Part shown: positions 9,669 through 19,692 of the stretch, piece by piece
Position numbering within the stretch: the stretch's first letter is position 1
Layout of the letters: the number at the start of each line of letters is the position of its first letter
Assembly (NCBI RefSeq): GCF_000743575.1
Contig: NZ_JQGC01000015.1
Location: forward strand, 186,001-250,000
DNA length: 64,000 bases
Reading direction: 5' to 3'
Origin: Devosia riboflavina
GTDB lineage: Bacteria; Pseudomonadota; Alphaproteobacteria; Rhizobiales; Devosiaceae
The notes under the pieces: model-generated
What the model saw: the letters and a program-made list of their open reading frames with translations, nothing else
Databases searched by the model: none
What the model was told of the DNA's origin: nothing
Position numbers and translations under genes: made by a program

Positions 9669-11065
9669 TCGCGGATATCGACGAAGTGGCCGGCAATGGC
9701 GGCTGCGGCAGCCATGGCGGGGGAAACGAGGTGCGTACGACCCTTGAAACCCTGGCGACCCTCAAAATTGCGGTTCGAGGTCGAAGCGCAGCGTTCTTCG
9801 GGCTTGAGCTTGTCGGGGTTCATGGCGAGGCACATGGAGCAGCCCGGTTCGCGCCATTCAAAGCCGGCATTCTTGAAGATCACGTCGAGACCTTCTTCTT
9901 CGGCCTGCGCCTTCACGAGACCCGAGCCCGGCACGATCATGGCCGAGACGTGGCTCGCGACCTTGCCACCGCCGATAACGGCAGCGGCAGCGCGCAGATC
10001 TTCGATACGGCCATTGGTGCAGGAGCCGACAAAAACGCGATCGATCTTGATATCGGTGATCGGGGTACCAGGCTTGAGGCCCATATAGTCGAGGGCACGC
10101 CACTTGGAAGCGCGCTTGGTCTCGTCCTGGATATCATCCGGGTTCGGCACAACGCCCTGTACCGAGATGACGTCTTCCGGCGACGAACCCCAGGAAACGA
10201 TCGGCGGCAGCTTGGCGGCGTCGAGGATGACGACCTTGTCGTAATGCGCGCCATCGTCGGAATAGAGCGTCTTCCAGTAGTCGACGGCCATGTCAAAAGC
10301 TTCGCCCTTGGGCGCGCGCGGACGATCCTTTACATAGGCAAAGGTGGTCTCGTCAGGCGCGATCAGGCCAGCGCGGGCGCCGCCTTCGATGGTCATGTTG
10401 CAGACCGTCATGCGGCCTTCCATCGAGAGCGAACGGATGGCTTCGCCGGCAAACTCGATCACGTGGCCATTGCCGCCAGCCGTGCCGATTTCGCCGATGA
10501 TGGCGAGGATGATGTCCTTGGCGGTAACGCCGGGCGGCAGCTGACCATCAACACGTACCAGCATGTTCTTGGCCTTCTGCTGGATCAGCGTCTGGGTGGC
10601 CAGAACGTGTTCCACTTCGGAGGTGCCAATGCCGTGGGCCAGTGCGCCGAAGGCACCGTGGGTCGAGGTGTGCGAGTCGCCGCAAACGATGGTCATGCCC
10701 GGCAAGGTAAAACCCTGTTCGGGGCCAACGATATGCACGACGCCCTGACGCTTGTCGAAGGGGTCGTAATATTCGATGCCGAAATCGCGGGTGTTTTCGG
10801 CCAGCGTCTCGATCTGGATCGCGCTTTCCGGGTCGGGATTGGGCAGCGAACGGTCGGTGGTCGGAACGTTGTGGTCGACCACGGCCAGCGTGCGCTCGGG
10901 ATGGCGGACTTTGCGACCGTTCATGCGCAGACCTTCAAAGGCCTGCGGGCTCGTCACTTCGTGCACGAGGTGACGGTCGATATAGAGAAGGCTCGTGCCG
11001 TCCGGATTGTTCTGAACCAGATGGTCGTCCCAGATCTTGTCGTAGAGCGTGCGGGCCTTGGTCAT
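9659..11065 (-). CDS. leuC: 3-isopropylmalate dehydratase large subunit
   Basis: Aconitase-family enzyme that isomerises 2- to 3-isopropylmalate in leucine synthesis, with LeuD as small subunit. The protein is 468 residues, the usual size. The [4Fe-4S] ligands are in [12 protein letters not shown] and [10 protein letters not shown]. The N-terminus [17 protein letters not shown] is characteristic. A good promoter lies about 40-70 bases upstream. The downstream metallopeptidase overlaps its stop. leuB lies at the left edge of the window on the other strand. Confidence 0.97.
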   Translation of the reverse strand: MTKARTLYDKIWDDHLVQNNPDGTSLLYIDRHLVHEVTSPQAFEGLRMNGRKVRHPERTLAVVDHNVPTTDRSLPNPDPESAIQIETLAENTRDFGIEYYDPFDKRQGVVHIVGPEQGFTLPGMTIVCGDSHTSTHGAFGALAHGIGTSEVEHVLATQTLIQQKAKNMLVRVDGQLPPGVTAKDIILAIIGEIGTAGGNGHVIEFAGEAIRSLSMEGRMTVCNMTIEGGARAGLIAPDETTFAYVKDRPRAPKGEAFDMAVDYWKTLYSDDGAHYDKVVILDAAKLPPIVSWGSSPEDVISVQGVVPNPDDIQDETKRASKWRALDYMGLKPGTPITDIKIDRVFVGSCTNGRIEDLRAAAAVIGGGKVASHVSAMIVPGSGLVKAQAEEEGLDVIFKNAGFEWREPGCSMCLAMNPDKLKPEERCASTSNRNFEGRQGFKGRTHLVSPAMAAAAAIAGHFVDIREWK

Positions 11066-11105
11066 TCGTCTTGTTCCGAGGGGCAGGAATGGAAGTTTGG
11101 ATTGG

Positions 11106-11134
11106 TTCTAAGCCCAGAGAGGCTTTTGGGTCAA
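11106..11134 (-). promoter_or_regulatory. Predicted sigma70-type promoter of leuC
   Basis: On the minus strand TTGACC (11134-11129) and TTAGAA (11111-11106) are separated by exactly 17 bases. This leaves a leader of roughly 35 bases before the leuC ATG at 11065. The boxes are good matches to TTGACA and TATAAT. No leader peptide or T-box-like structure is apparent in the short leader. Confidence 0.5.
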
Positions 11135-11169
11135 GAAGAACCGTACTCGCGGGTACGCTCTTGCGGAAA

Positions 11170-12525
11170 TCAGTTTGCCGGGGCGTCGCGCAGGCGGCCA
11201 ACGGCGAGAGCGCCCAAAAGGCTCGTATCGAGGCCGATGCGGTAACGGCACCAGAGGGCTATGGCGATCTGCGCCAGGATGCGAGCCCCCATATTGACCG
11301 CGGCGACACCGACGATGCCCCAGATCGGGATCACGGCGATTTGCACGAGAAAGCCGATACCCATGATGGCGCCGAAGATGCCGACATAGGCTCGCTCGTG
11401 GCCGGTCATCATCATGACGATCTTCGAGGGACCAGTGACGGCGTCGAACAGCAGGCCAAAGGCGAGGAGCAGCAGTACCAGCGTGCCCTCGGCATAGGCG
11501 GGGCCGAAGAGCGACAGGATGAACTCGCCGAAGAACAGGAAGAGGGCAAAGATCACGAGCGAGAAGACAAAACCGGCCCAGGCGCAGAGGGCGGTGATGG
11601 CTTGGGCTTTTCGCATCGCGCCAGAGTGGTAGTGCTCGGCAACCATAGGTGCGATCACCAGCTCGATAGCGAAGGTGAAAAGCGTCATCAGGCCTGCGGT
11701 GCGGAAGGCGTTGAAATAGAGGCCGGAGCTTTCAAGGTCGAGCATCAGACCGACGAGGATGACGTCGGCATTGAGCGTAAAGGTTTCGATCAGCGCCCCA
11801 AGCAGCAGCCAATTGCTGAGGCTGCCCCAGCGCTGCCAATGGGGGCGCACGGGGGCGAGGCGCGGGAGGATGGTGTAGTTGCGCTTGAGCGCCACGCTCA
11901 TCTGTAGGATCAGCGCGCCGATTAACAGCGCGGCTGACAAGGTCAAGGCATCGGGACCGCTGAGCACAATGCCCACGGCAAAAAGCGCTATGACGGCAGC
12001 CGGCAGCGCCAGGCGCCAGACGATGTCGCGTGGCAAAAGAGCCGTCCAGAGCGATCCCTGGGCCCGCAGCACCGAGGAATTGTACTCGGCCAGCGCCATG
12101 GGGAGGATCAGGAAAGCAGCGCCGATGAAATGATTGATGGTTTCGCGCGGCGGCAAAAAGGGAATGCTGGCGACGGCGAGGACGCAGAGGAGACCCGCAA
12201 GGATCAGGCTGGCGCCGATGGTGATGGCCGAGCCGGCAGCGACTACGGCATCAGCGTCGCTGTTTTCGCCTTTGCCGCGCAATTGCGGCCAAAGACGCAG
12301 CACGGCGGTCGACTGGCCCATGCCGGCCAAAATGGCGAGCACGGTTGCCAGCGCCAGGCCAAAGGCAAAATGGCCATATTCGCTCTCGGTCTGGGTGCGC
12401 GAGAGGACGACATAGGTGATGTAGGTGAGGCCGGCGGTCGCGACCTTGATGCCGAGCGAGCCCACCGAGCGCAGAAAGCCGGTGGAGAGCAGGGCAGAAA
12501 GATCTGACGGAACAGCCAGCCGCAT
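11170..12525 (-). CDS. Polysaccharide export flippase (MATE/Wzx-like)
   Basis: A membrane protein of 451 residues with about 12-14 hydrophobic helices spread over its full length. It starts LSTGFLRSVGSLGIKVATAG and contains the repeated helix-pair pattern of Wzx or PST-family lipid-linked oligosaccharide flippases. NADVILVGLMLDLESSGLY is typical of these transporters. It probably flips surface polysaccharide precursors, but no glycosyltransferase genes are adjacent, so the substrate is unknown. The ATG has AGGACC upstream. It stands alone between leuC and purH on the same strand, roughly 100 bases from each. Confidence 0.8.
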   Translation of the reverse strand: MRLAVPSDLSALLSTGFLRSVGSLGIKVATAGLTYITYVVLSRTQTESEYGHFAFGLALATVLAILAGMGQSTAVLRLWPQLRGKGENSDADAVVAAGSAITIGASLILAGLLCVLAVASIPFLPPRETINHFIGAAFLILPMALAEYNSSVLRAQGSLWTALLPRDIVWRLALPAAVIALFAVGIVLSGPDALTLSAALLIGALILQMSVALKRNYTILPRLAPVRPHWQRWGSLSNWLLLGALIETFTLNADVILVGLMLDLESSGLYFNAFRTAGLMTLFTFAIELVIAPMVAEHYHSGAMRKAQAITALCAWAGFVFSLVIFALFLFFGEFILSLFGPAYAEGTLVLLLLAFGLLFDAVTGPSKIVMMMTGHERAYVGIFGAIMGIGFLVQIAVIPIWGIVGVAAVNMGARILAQIAIALWCRYRIGLDTSLLGALAVGRLRDAPAN

Positions 12526-12594
12526 AAAGGGTCCTCATGCCGGCCGAAATGCCGAGCGGGCAGAGAGTGCCAGAACCCTGTCAAGAAGGTCTTA

Positions 12595-12619
12595 CCGTGA
12601 GGGTTTTTGGCCCTCACGG
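12595..12619 (-). terminator. Perfect hairpin after purH, probable terminator
   Basis: A perfect 9-bp stem CCGTGAGGG / CCCTCACGG around a 7-base loop, 13 bases beyond the purH stop. It lacks a proper T-run after the stem on the minus strand, so it may be a Rho-dependent end, a processing site or a weak terminator. Confidence 0.45.
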
Positions 12620-12631
12620 CAGTGTGTTCGC

Positions 12632-14215
12632 CTAGTGGCGGAAGTGGCGCATGCCGGTCATCACCATGGCGATGCCGGCAGCATCGGCGGCAGCGATGAC
12701 TTCGTCGTCGCGCATCGAGCCGCCCGGCTGGATCACGGCCGTGGCGCCAGCGGCGACCAGAGCCTCAAGACCATCGGCGAAGGGGAAGAAGGCGTCGGAG
12801 GCGACGACCGAACCAATGGTGAGAGCGCCTTCGATACCGGCGGCTTCAGCGGCATCGATCGACTTGCGATGGGCAACGCGGGCGGAGTCGACGCGGCTCA
12901 TCTGGCCCGCGCCAATACCGGCAGTGGCGCCGTCCTTCACATAGATGATGGCATTGGACTTGACGTGTTTTGCCACTTTCGCCGCGAGTTTCAGGTCAGC
13001 CAGTTCGGCCTCCGTCGGCGCGCGCTTGGTGACGACCTTCAGTTCGCAGTCATCGACATTGCGATTGTCGCGGCTCTGGACCAGCAGACCACCGGCCACG
13101 GATTTGACCTGCAGGCCCTCGGCCTTCGGATCAGCAAGACCCCCCGTGAGGAGAAGACGCAGGTTCTTCTTGGCGGCAATGATTTCCTGGGCCTCTGGCG
13201 TGGCCGAGGGGGCAACGATCACCTCGGTAAAAACCTTAACGATCTCGGTGGCCGTCTCGGCGTCAATCTCGCGATTGGTGGCGACGATGCCGCCGAAGGC
13301 CGAAACTGGATCGGTGCGCAGGGCCTTCTTGTAGGCCTCGGTCAGGTTGGCACCTGTGGCGACGCCGCAGGGATTGGCGTGCTTGATGATGGCGACAGCA
13401 GCAACCTCGGCGGGGTCGAATTCGGAGACCAGTTCGAAAGCAGCGTCGGTGTCGTTGATATTGTTGTAGGAGAGTGTCTTGCCCTGCACCTGCGATGCGG
13501 TGGCGACGCCCGGACGGTTCTCGCCCGTGCCGTAAAAGGCCGCCCACTGGTGCGGGTTTTCGCCATAGCGCATGACTTCGCGCAGGGTGCCGGCAAAGCT
13601 GCGATAATTCACGTCGGCAAAGTCGATCTCTTTGGCAAACCAGGCTGAAATCGCGCTGTCATAGGCCGCGGTGCGGGCATAGGCCTTTGCCGCAAGCTTC
13701 TGGCGCAGTTCGTAGGGAATGCCGCCATTGCGGATGGCTTCCAGGATTGCCGGATAGTCGGCCGGGTCGACGACGACGGTCACATAGGCATGGTTCTTGG
13801 CCGCCGAGCGCACCATGGCGGGGCCGCCAATGTCGATGTTCTCGATGATGTCGTCATAGCTGGCGCCTGAGGCGACGGTCTTTTCAAACGGATAGAGATT
13901 GACGGCGACGAGGTCGATGGGGCCGATCTCATGTTCGTCCATTGAGGCCTTGTGCTCGGGATTGTCGCGCACCGAGAGGAGGCCACCATGCACTTTTGGG
14001 TGCAGCGTCTTCACGCGGCCATCCATCATTTCGGGAAAGCCGGTCAGGTCCGAAATCTCGCGCACCGGCAGGCCGGTTTCGGCGATGAGCTTGTGGGTGC
14101 CGCCGGTCGAGACCAGCTCTACCCCAGCCTCTGAAAGCCCGCGGGCAAAATCCGCCATTCCCGATTTGTCGAATACCGAAAGCAGTGCCCGCCCGACCGT
14201 GACCGTCTTGCCCAT
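12632..14215 (-). CDS. purH: Bifunctional AICAR formyltransferase / IMP cyclohydrolase
   Basis: Catalyses the last two steps of IMP synthesis. The protein is 527 residues. The N-terminal IMP cyclohydrolase (MGS-like) domain begins [20 protein letters not shown] and has [10 protein letters not shown]. The C-terminal transformylase has the conserved KHANPCGVA and ends [20 protein letters not shown]...[12 protein letters not shown] start at ATGGGCAAGACC (14215); an upstream in-frame codon at 14260 would add 15 unconserved residues. The order purH, heparinase-like gene, rsmB, htpX is conserved in the order. Confidence 0.96.
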   Translation of the reverse strand: MGKTVTVGRALLSVFDKSGMADFARGLSEAGVELVSTGGTHKLIAETGLPVREISDLTGFPEMMDGRVKTLHPKVHGGLLSVRDNPEHKASMDEHEIGPIDLVAVNLYPFEKTVASGASYDDIIENIDIGGPAMVRSAAKNHAYVTVVVDPADYPAILEAIRNGGIPYELRQKLAAKAYARTAAYDSAISAWFAKEIDFADVNYRSFAGTLREVMRYGENPHQWAAFYGTGENRPGVATASQVQGKTLSYNNINDTDAAFELVSEFDPAEVAAVAIIKHANPCGVATGANLTEAYKKALRTDPVSAFGGIVATNREIDAETATEIVKVFTEVIVAPSATPEAQEIIAAKKNLRLLLTGGLADPKAEGLQVKSVAGGLLVQSRDNRNVDDCELKVVTKRAPTEAELADLKLAAKVAKHVKSNAIIYVKDGATAGIGAGQMSRVDSARVAHRKSIDAAEAAGIEGALTIGSVVASDAFFPFADGLEALVAAGATAVIQPGGSMRDDEVIAAADAAGIAMVMTGMRHFRH

Positions 14216-14282
14216 GAGTTTTTGCTCGCATTGGAGGAGATTTCGCGGCTCCGCTAGCACGAACGGGCCGCGGAGTCCAAGC

Positions 14283-15908
14283 TCAACCGTGTTCGCGCGT
14301 CAGGATCCAGCCGACTTCCACACCGGGCTCGAGTTCGGCTTCGAGCACGAGCTGGATGGTGCGGTTGAAGCCGAGATAGGCCGATTGGCGGACGCTGTCG
14401 TCCTGGCGCAGGGTCGCGCCTTCCCAAAGGAAGCTCCAGACCTCGCCATTGGGCAGTGTCAACCGACGCATGCCTTCGCCGACAGGTGCCTGGACGGAAA
14501 TGCCGGGCGCTAAATGGAAGCGAATGGACAATTGGCCGTTGGGCGTGCCTTCGGCGACAACCCGATCCTGGCCGACAAGCGTTGTGCCGTCACCAAGGAG
14601 GGTCAGCCGCCGCTCGATCTCGGCGCCAAAGCGGGTCGCATAACCGATGGAGGAAACGGCCAGCATGTGCTCGGCCGGCACCAGTTCCATATCCGGCACG
14701 GCGGGCGGTTTTGCGCGAAAACCCTTTGGCGGCACAAAGGCGTCTTCGTCCTCGATAGTGGGCGAGGAATGGGCGATGGCCTGGCGGAAGAGATCACGCG
14801 TTTCCGGCATGTCGGCCGGCGCAGGGCCGCAGGAGCCGAGGATCAGCTCGCTGCCATGCGAAAATTCGAATGCCAGCGCGCCAGCATGAGCTTCGGCATC
14901 AAAACCTGGCTCAGGGCGCAAGCCTGAATCGGCGATGACGACGGCGCGGCCGCTGCGCAGGATGCCGTAGCCGCCCAAAATGCGCGACCGCCGGGCCGGG
15001 GTCGGCGCATTGGCCTGCACGGCCACCAGCACGTCATGCGGAACCTGTCCGCAGCCGTTGAAATAGGCGAGTTCGCCGCTCGAAAGGGTGACAGCGTCGA
15101 GCGCTTCATGCATCCGGTCGATGCGATTGGAGAGCGAGGCAAAGGTCGGGCTGCCATGGCGATTGGCGGCCTGGCGCAGGCTCGAAAGTTCGACGAGCAG
15201 ATTGAGCTGGATGCGCGGATTGCGGCTCTTGTGAAGGCCCTCTTCATCGAGCTGTTCGGCGAGAGCCGCATCAAGCTGCACGAGGCGCGCTTCGACATCG
15301 GCTGAATCTTCGGGCTCGCAGAGCTCGGCGCCCAGAATGCCGATGGCGGCAAAGAGCCGATCTACCGGGTCAGTCGCCAGTTTTCCACGCACGCGAAGAC
15401 TTTGCACCTGCGTTCCGAGGCTGCGCTGTATGGTTTTTGCCTGATCAGGCGTCGCGCCATCGAGCAGCAGCGGCAGGTGGCGCAGCCAGTTGAGAACGCG
15501 TTGGCCGGTCAGCGGCAGCGACCAGCTTTCCGTGTCGAACTTTCCTTCGCGTCCTATCCAATCGAGCACCAGCGTGCGCGCAAAGAGCTTTTCGCCGGGA
15601 TCGCGGACATCGCGGAAGTGGCGGAGCCAGGAAAAACTCTGCAGATTGTTCCACCAGTCGGGGAAATCGACATCGACGGAAAATGGCGAGGTGCCGCCAG
15701 TTTCGATGAGTTTTGAGGCGAGGAGATAGCGCCCCGACATCATTTCGCGGACCGCATCTCTGTCGGTGGGGCGGAATTCGGGCAGCTCGCCCTTGTAGCC
15801 TTGCTCGGCAAGGCCCTGCCAGGTCCAGCGGGTGAAGCGCGAGGTGACGATGGCATCGGCAAGGCGCAATCCGAAGCGCCGCGAGGTCGCACCGAACCGC
15901 CCGCTCAA
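14283..15908 (-). CDS. Heparinase II/III family protein
   Basis: The protein is 541 residues. The N-terminal half is the alpha-helical toroid region, with [16 protein letters not shown] and [10 protein letters not shown]. The C-terminal half is the beta-sandwich typical of heparinase II/III, with [19 protein letters not shown] and [18 protein letters not shown]. The family contains polysaccharide lyases, but this housekeeping-linked clade between purH and rsmB has no established substrate, and no signal peptide is obvious. The start appears to be TTG. It may act on envelope or capsular polymers; this is inference. Confidence 0.82.
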   Translation of the reverse strand: MSGRFGATSRRFGLRLADAIVTSRFTRWTWQGLAEQGYKGELPEFRPTDRDAVREMMSGRYLLASKLIETGGTSPFSVDVDFPDWWNNLQSFSWLRHFRDVRDPGEKLFARTLVLDWIGREGKFDTESWSLPLTGQRVLNWLRHLPLLLDGATPDQAKTIQRSLGTQVQSLRVRGKLATDPVDRLFAAIGILGAELCEPEDSADVEARLVQLDAALAEQLDEEGLHKSRNPRIQLNLLVELSSLRQAANRHGSPTFASLSNRIDRMHEALDAVTLSSGELAYFNGCGQVPHDVLVAVQANAPTPARRSRILGGYGILRSGRAVVIADSGLRPEPGFDAEAHAGALAFEFSHGSELILGSCGPAPADMPETRDLFRQAIAHSSPTIEDEDAFVPPKGFRAKPPAVPDMELVPAEHMLAVSSIGYATRFGAEIERRLTLLGDGTTLVGQDRVVAEGTPNGQLSIRFHLAPGISVQAPVGEGMRRLTLPNGEVWSFLWEGATLRQDDSVRQSAYLGFNRTIQLVLEAELEPGVEVGWILTREHG

Positions 15909-16087
15909 CGTCTGCCTCCGCGCGAAAACCCTACGCGGGCAGGTCGATCGCTGCCCTCAAAACCCACTGAAAATGAACCTTCCAAGACGCGGCACCGGCC
16001 GCTCGATGTTGAAGCGTCTAGTGAATTTGCCGTGATTTGCCCAGCCGGGGATAGATTTCTTGCTGGAAAACTTCGTCGCCCACAGAC

Positions 16088-17389
16088 TTAGCTCGCCCGA
16101 CGAAAACGCGCCACAAAGAAACCATCCATGCCACCGTCGACGCCATTCGGCGCCATCGAGGGTAGAGTGCGAACGAGGCCGCCCGACGTGACAGCGCCTT
16201 CAAGGCCGGGCAGTTCCGTTGGAGCAACCGGGTGAAGTTCGAGGTTGTGGAACGCTTTAAGGGCCCAATCCACGATAGCCTCGCCTTCTTCGGGCTCAAG
16301 CGAACAGACGCAATAAACGAGGCTGCCACCGGGCGCGAGGTTCTTCACGGCGCGGGCGAAAATGCCCTGCTGCAGTTTTACGCGGCCTTCGATATCGGCA
16401 GCATTGCGGTGCCAGAGAACTTCGGGGTGTCGGCGGAAGGTGCCCGTGGCCGAACAGGGGGCATCAAGCAGAATACCGTCGAATGGTTCGGCTGCGATGT
16501 AACTCGTCGCGTCAGCTTCAATCACGGTCGGTTCGTAGCCCAAGCGCTGCATATTGGCCTTGAGGCGTTCAAGGCGGCTGCCGTCGCTGTCGAGCGCGGT
16601 TACGACATAACCGGCCTTGGAAAGCTGGGCCGTCTTGCCGCCGGGTGCGGCGCAGAGATCGAGTACATTGCCGCCGGCCTTGGCGGTGAGAAGGCGGGCG
16701 GGCAGGGCGGAGGAGACATCCTGCACCCACCAGCGGCCGTCGTCATAAAAGGGCAGGGCGTCGACCGGGCGGTCGCGCGTTTCGACGCGAATGGAATCAG
16801 CGATCAGCTTCTCGCCGCCGAGGGCTTCGACCAGCGCGGGATCTTCATCCTTGAGGGTGATGTCGAGCGGGGCGCCATCGACGAGACCATCGACAAAGCG
16901 CGCAACGGCGTCGGCGCCATAGGCAGTCTCCCACTTCCGGCGGAAAATATCGGGGAGGAGAGTGTCGTCCTCGAGGAGGCCATAGCGGGCCGAATTGGCC
17001 TGGGCGCGACGCAGCACGGCATTCATCAGACCAGAAAGGTGCCGCGCCTTGGCGTCGCGCTTGGTGGCTTCGACGGCGAGGAACAGGGCGCTGTGGGCGC
17101 CGATGTCGGGCAGGAAAACCAGTTGCGCTAGGGACAGGCGCAGCACGGCTTCAAAAGTGCCCGATTTTGCCGGCATGCCCTTGTCGAGCAGTTCTGCGAT
17201 CATCAGGTTGATCTGGCCCTGGCGACGGAGGGCGGTGTTGATTAGGCGGTTGGCGAGCGAGCGATCGCGGCCATCGGGCAGTTCGGCCGCCGACAGGGGC
17301 GCAAAATGTTCACCGCCCAGAATGGCGCGGAGCCTCTGGGCGGCAATGAGACGCAGGCCAAGGCCAGCCGGATCGTTCTTCTTATTCAA
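16088..17389 (-). CDS. rsmB: RsmB-like rRNA (cytosine-C5) methyltransferase with NusB domain
   Basis: The protein is 433 residues. The N-terminal NusB-like RNA-binding helical domain (residues ~10-140) is followed by a SAM-dependent methyltransferase. Motif I is LDLCAAPGGKTAQLS, motif IV has ILLDAPCSATGTFRRHPEV (the PC cysteine), and motif VI is LVYCVCSLEPEEGE (the catalytic-cysteine TCS-like position reads VCS). These are the hallmarks of 16S rRNA m5C967 methyltransferases. The start is TTG. It is followed upstream by htpX on the same strand with a 61-base gap. Confidence 0.9.
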   Translation of the reverse strand: MNKKNDPAGLGLRLIAAQRLRAILGGEHFAPLSAAELPDGRDRSLANRLINTALRRQGQINLMIAELLDKGMPAKSGTFEAVLRLSLAQLVFLPDIGAHSALFLAVEATKRDAKARHLSGLMNAVLRRAQANSARYGLLEDDTLLPDIFRRKWETAYGADAVARFVDGLVDGAPLDITLKDEDPALVEALGGEKLIADSIRVETRDRPVDALPFYDDGRWWVQDVSSALPARLLTAKAGGNVLDLCAAPGGKTAQLSKAGYVVTALDSDGSRLERLKANMQRLGYEPTVIEADATSYIAAEPFDGILLDAPCSATGTFRRHPEVLWHRNAADIEGRVKLQQGIFARAVKNLAPGGSLVYCVCSLEPEEGEAIVDWALKAFHNLELHPVAPTELPGLEGAVTSGGLVRTLPSMAPNGVDGGMDGFFVARFRRAS

Positions 17390-17450
17390 TCAGCACTCTC
17401 TCTGCGTCGCTGAACGGAAAACCGCTAGTCCCTTTTCCGCGCGACGCATC

Positions 17451-18434
17451 TTATCCCCATGGACCGCGCACGCCGCTATCGTCTTCGCCACGGCCTGCGC
17501 TCGGCACCCGCCAGCCGCCGCCGGTATCGCGGCCGCTGGAAGCGGGCTGCGGGCGAGGCGCGGGTCTGCGGCCCTTATCGTCCACGCGCATCTCGCCCGC
17601 AAGCCTCTGCAAGGCGGCGATACGATTGCCGGTATCGGGGTGGGTGGAAAAGAGATTGTCCATCCGGGCGCCCGAGAGCGGGTTGATGATGTACATATGC
17701 GCCATGGCCGGGTTGCGCTCGGCCGCGACATTGACCTGACGGCCGGCAAGCACAGCGATCTTGTTGAGCGCCGAGGCGAGAGCGAGCGGATCGCCGGAGA
17801 TTTCGGCGCCGTCCTTGTCGGCCTCATATTCGCGGGTTCGGCTGACGGCCATCTGCACCATCATGGCGGCGACGGGGGCAAGGAAAACCATCAGCAGCGC
17901 GCCGATGCCGCCCAGCGGATTGTCGCGGTTATTGCCGCCGCCGAAGAACAGGCCGAACTGGGCGAGGGCCGAAACGGCACCGGCAAGCGTCGCCGTGATG
18001 GTCATGGTCAGCGTGTCGCGCGAGCGGATATGGGCGAGTTCGTGCGCCACGACGCCTGCGACTTCGCGGGTATCGAGCTGTCGAAGCAGGCCGGTCGAAA
18101 CGGCAACGGCGGCATTGTTCGGGTCGCGGCCGGTCGCAAAGGCATTGGGCTGGTCGGACTGGATGACATAGACGGCCGGCGTCGGGATGCCGGCGCGCCG
18201 GGAGAGCGTTTCGACCATGTCATAGAGTTCGGGCGCCTGGCTCTGGGCCACGGGCACGGCGTTCTGCATCCTCAAGACAAGCTTGTCCGAATTCCAGTAG
18301 GCAAAAAGATTGGTGCCGGCGGCAAACAGCAGGGCAATCATCATGCCGCCGGTGCCGCCGATGAAATAGCCCACCACCATGAACAAGGCGGTCATGGCCG
18401 CGATCAGAACAAAGGTGCGAAAGGCGTTGAACAT
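17451..18434 (-). CDS. htpX: Membrane zinc metalloprotease HtpX
   Basis: M48-family protease of the inner membrane that degrades damaged membrane proteins. The protein is 327 residues. Two N-terminal helices ([20 protein letters not shown] onward), the zinc motif [13 protein letters not shown], two central hydrophobic helices and the third-ligand segment [12 protein letters not shown] are visible. A Gly/Arg-rich tail of about 40 residues follows [16 protein letters not shown] start at ATG 18434; the open frame continues upstream for 62 codons, but that part is unconserved and would run across the divergent DUF1674 gene. Confidence 0.95.
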   Translation of the reverse strand: MFNAFRTFVLIAAMTALFMVVGYFIGGTGGMMIALLFAAGTNLFAYWNSDKLVLRMQNAVPVAQSQAPELYDMVETLSRRAGIPTPAVYVIQSDQPNAFATGRDPNNAAVAVSTGLLRQLDTREVAGVVAHELAHIRSRDTLTMTITATLAGAVSALAQFGLFFGGGNNRDNPLGGIGALLMVFLAPVAAMMVQMAVSRTREYEADKDGAEISGDPLALASALNKIAVLAGRQVNVAAERNPAMAHMYIINPLSGARMDNLFSTHPDTGNRIAALQRLAGEMRVDDKGRRPAPRPQPASSGRDTGGGWRVPSAGRGEDDSGVRGPWG

Positions 18435-18527
18435 CAAAACCCCTTGGGTTGGTATCTTCGAACAATTATGTTGTGTGGCGAAGCGTTCCCTGCAAGCGCA
18501 TGACCATATTGTAATGCGAACCCGACC

Positions 18528-18743
18528 ATGACCGATAGCACTACGCCGGAAGACATTCCGGCAGAAGCCGAACCCAAAATTCTCACCCCCGCCGCCCAGC
18601 GCGCCCTCGCCGAAGCCCAAGCGCGCCGCAACGAGATCGACGCGGCGACTGCCATGGCGCCGAAGGAAAAGGGCGGCCGCGGTGGCCTGGAGCCCGGCCG
18701 CTATGGCGACTGGGAGATCAAGGGTCTCACCAGCGATTTTTGA
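18528..18743 (+). CDS. DUF1674 / SDHAF4-type succinate dehydrogenase assembly factor
   Basis: The protein is 71 residues ending [23 protein letters not shown], the diagnostic C-terminus of DUF1674. The mitochondrial members (SDHAF4/Sdh8) bind free SdhA after flavinylation and help its assembly with SdhB. The N-terminal 40 residues are polar and low in complexity. It is divergent from htpX (93-base spacer) and points toward the sdh operon 560 bases downstream, which fits the proposed role. The family call is strong; the bacterial role is inferred from mitochondria. Confidence 0.85.
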   Translation: MTDSTTPEDIPAEAEPKILTPAAQRALAEAQARRNEIDAATAMAPKEKGGRGGLEPGRYGDWEIKGLTSDF

Positions 18744-18813
18744 AGGACGCTATGGCGCCATAGGTTTTGCTCCCGCGAGCTGGCGCTGCGGGATTGTCTT
18801 TGGTGGACGGACC

Positions 18814-18868
18814 CCGGAGCGGCATTCGCCTCGAAGTATTTCAGTATGTGAAGCGGATACCGCTCCGG
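18814..18868. repeat. Perfect 9-bp inverted repeat in the DUF1674-sdhC spacer
   Basis: CCGGAGCGG at 18814-18822 and CCGCTCCGG at 18860-18868, separated by 37 bases, follow the DUF1674 gene. There is no T-run after the second arm, so it is not a standard terminator. It may be a separate structure or part of the 5' context of the RNA candidate just downstream. TGGACGG (18804-18810) also pairs with CCGTCCA (18990-18996). Confidence 0.5.
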
Positions 18869-18889
18869 AGTGCCCTCTTTTCGGGCGGG

Positions 18890-19075
18890 AACTATCGGCG
18901 ACTTTTGATCGCTCGTCGCAAGCGGCCAGCCCCGAACGTGCATGGGAGACGATCCCCTGCCGGGCCCCCTCGCTACTGTCGTCTGCAGACCGTCCATGCG
19001 AGGTTGGATGGGGCTATTATGGGGGCATAATTCGGGGCGGGGATAAGATGGATAAGTCTTCTACGTCTGCCGATC
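18890..19075 (+). ncRNA. Candidate 6S-like regulatory RNA
   Basis: About 180 bases that can fold into one long interrupted hairpin. The outer stem is ATCGGCG (18894-18900) with TGCCGAT (19068-19074); the middle is AGCCCC (18928-18933) with GGGGCT (19010-19015). The apical stem is GCATGG (18940-18945) with CCATGC (18994-18999), then AGACGA (18947-18952) with TCGTCT (18979-18984). Size and layout (closing stem, large central opening, apical stem) match 6S RNA. The segment TCGCAAGCGGCCAG at 18915-18928 resembles the 5' conserved part of E. coli 6S as I remember it. The strand is assumed from that resemblance. No coding frame of note lies here. Confidence 0.4.
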
Positions 19076-19213
19076 ACCCCCACACGCCTCATCGCCATCC
19101 ATAATTTAGCTCTGCTCACGTCAACACAGCCGCGCGTCCCGCGAACATGTTGTGCGATATACGAACAAAGTGCGGTATTCGCCAAAAACGCCGGATCGAT
19201 CCCGGAAACGTCT

Positions 19214-19242
19214 TTGATTTCGTAACAATTGGCGAGTAGTAA
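19214..19242 (+). promoter_or_regulatory. Predicted promoter of the sdh operon
   Basis: TTGATT (19214-19219) and TAGTAA (19237-19242) are separated by 17 bases, about 60 bases upstream of the sdhC ATG. It is the best sigma70-like pair in this spacer. The gap leaves a leader of ~55 bases in which no riboswitch is recognised. Confidence 0.5.
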
Positions 19243-19303
19243 TCTCGAACTATTCCAAACTGGACGCCTTTCCCTAGCGTCCTCAGGCCCCCCGGAAAGT
19301 CCC

Positions 19304-19690
19304 ATGTCGGTCAGAGCCCGCCCTACGTCTCCGCACCTCCAGATTTATCGCTGGACGATCACGATGGCCATGTCGATCATCCATCGCGCCACCGGCATTG
19401 CCAATTATGCCGGCATGGCGCTCTTGGCGATCTGGCTGGTTGCCGCTGCCGCCGATCAGGAAGCGCTCAATCTTGTCAACCTCGTCTATGGTAGCTGGTT
19501 CGGCCAACTCGTGCTCTTCGGCTTCACCTGGAGCCTCGTGCATCACATGCTCGGTGGCCTGCGCCACTGGGTCTGGGATTTTGCCGCGATGATGGAGCCC
19601 GGTCAGCGCGAATTGATGGCCTGGGCCACGCTCGCTGCCTCGGTGGTCATCACCCTTCTTATCTGGACCGTCTTTGTGTGGATGGCTTGA
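19304..19690 (+). CDS. sdhC: Succinate dehydrogenase cytochrome b556 subunit
   Basis: Membrane anchor of complex II that binds haem b and ubiquinone. The protein is 128 residues with three hydrophobic helices. The family motif RPTSPHLQIYRWTITMAMSI is followed by IHRATG, and the haem-ligand region is WSLVHHMLGGLRHWVWD. I start at ATGTCGGTCAGAGCC (19304); the in-frame upstream codon at 19229 overlaps the predicted promoter. It is the first gene of sdhCDA-x4-sdhB; sdhD starts 2 bases after its stop. Confidence 0.96.
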   Translation: MSVRARPTSPHLQIYRWTITMAMSIIHRATGIANYAGMALLAIWLVAAAADQEALNLVNLVYGSWFGQLVLFGFTWSLVHHMLGGLRHWVWDFAAMMEPGQRELMAWATLAASVVITLLIWTVFVWMA

Positions 19691-19692
19691 AC

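Noticed and set aside
9686..11245. A 519-codon open frame on the plus strand
   Set aside because: Antisense shadow of leuC.
18744..19303. A tmRNA or RNase P RNA in the long spacer
   Set aside because: No tag-peptide frame, TpsiC/acceptor half or RNase P signature; the fold fits a 6S-like RNA better.
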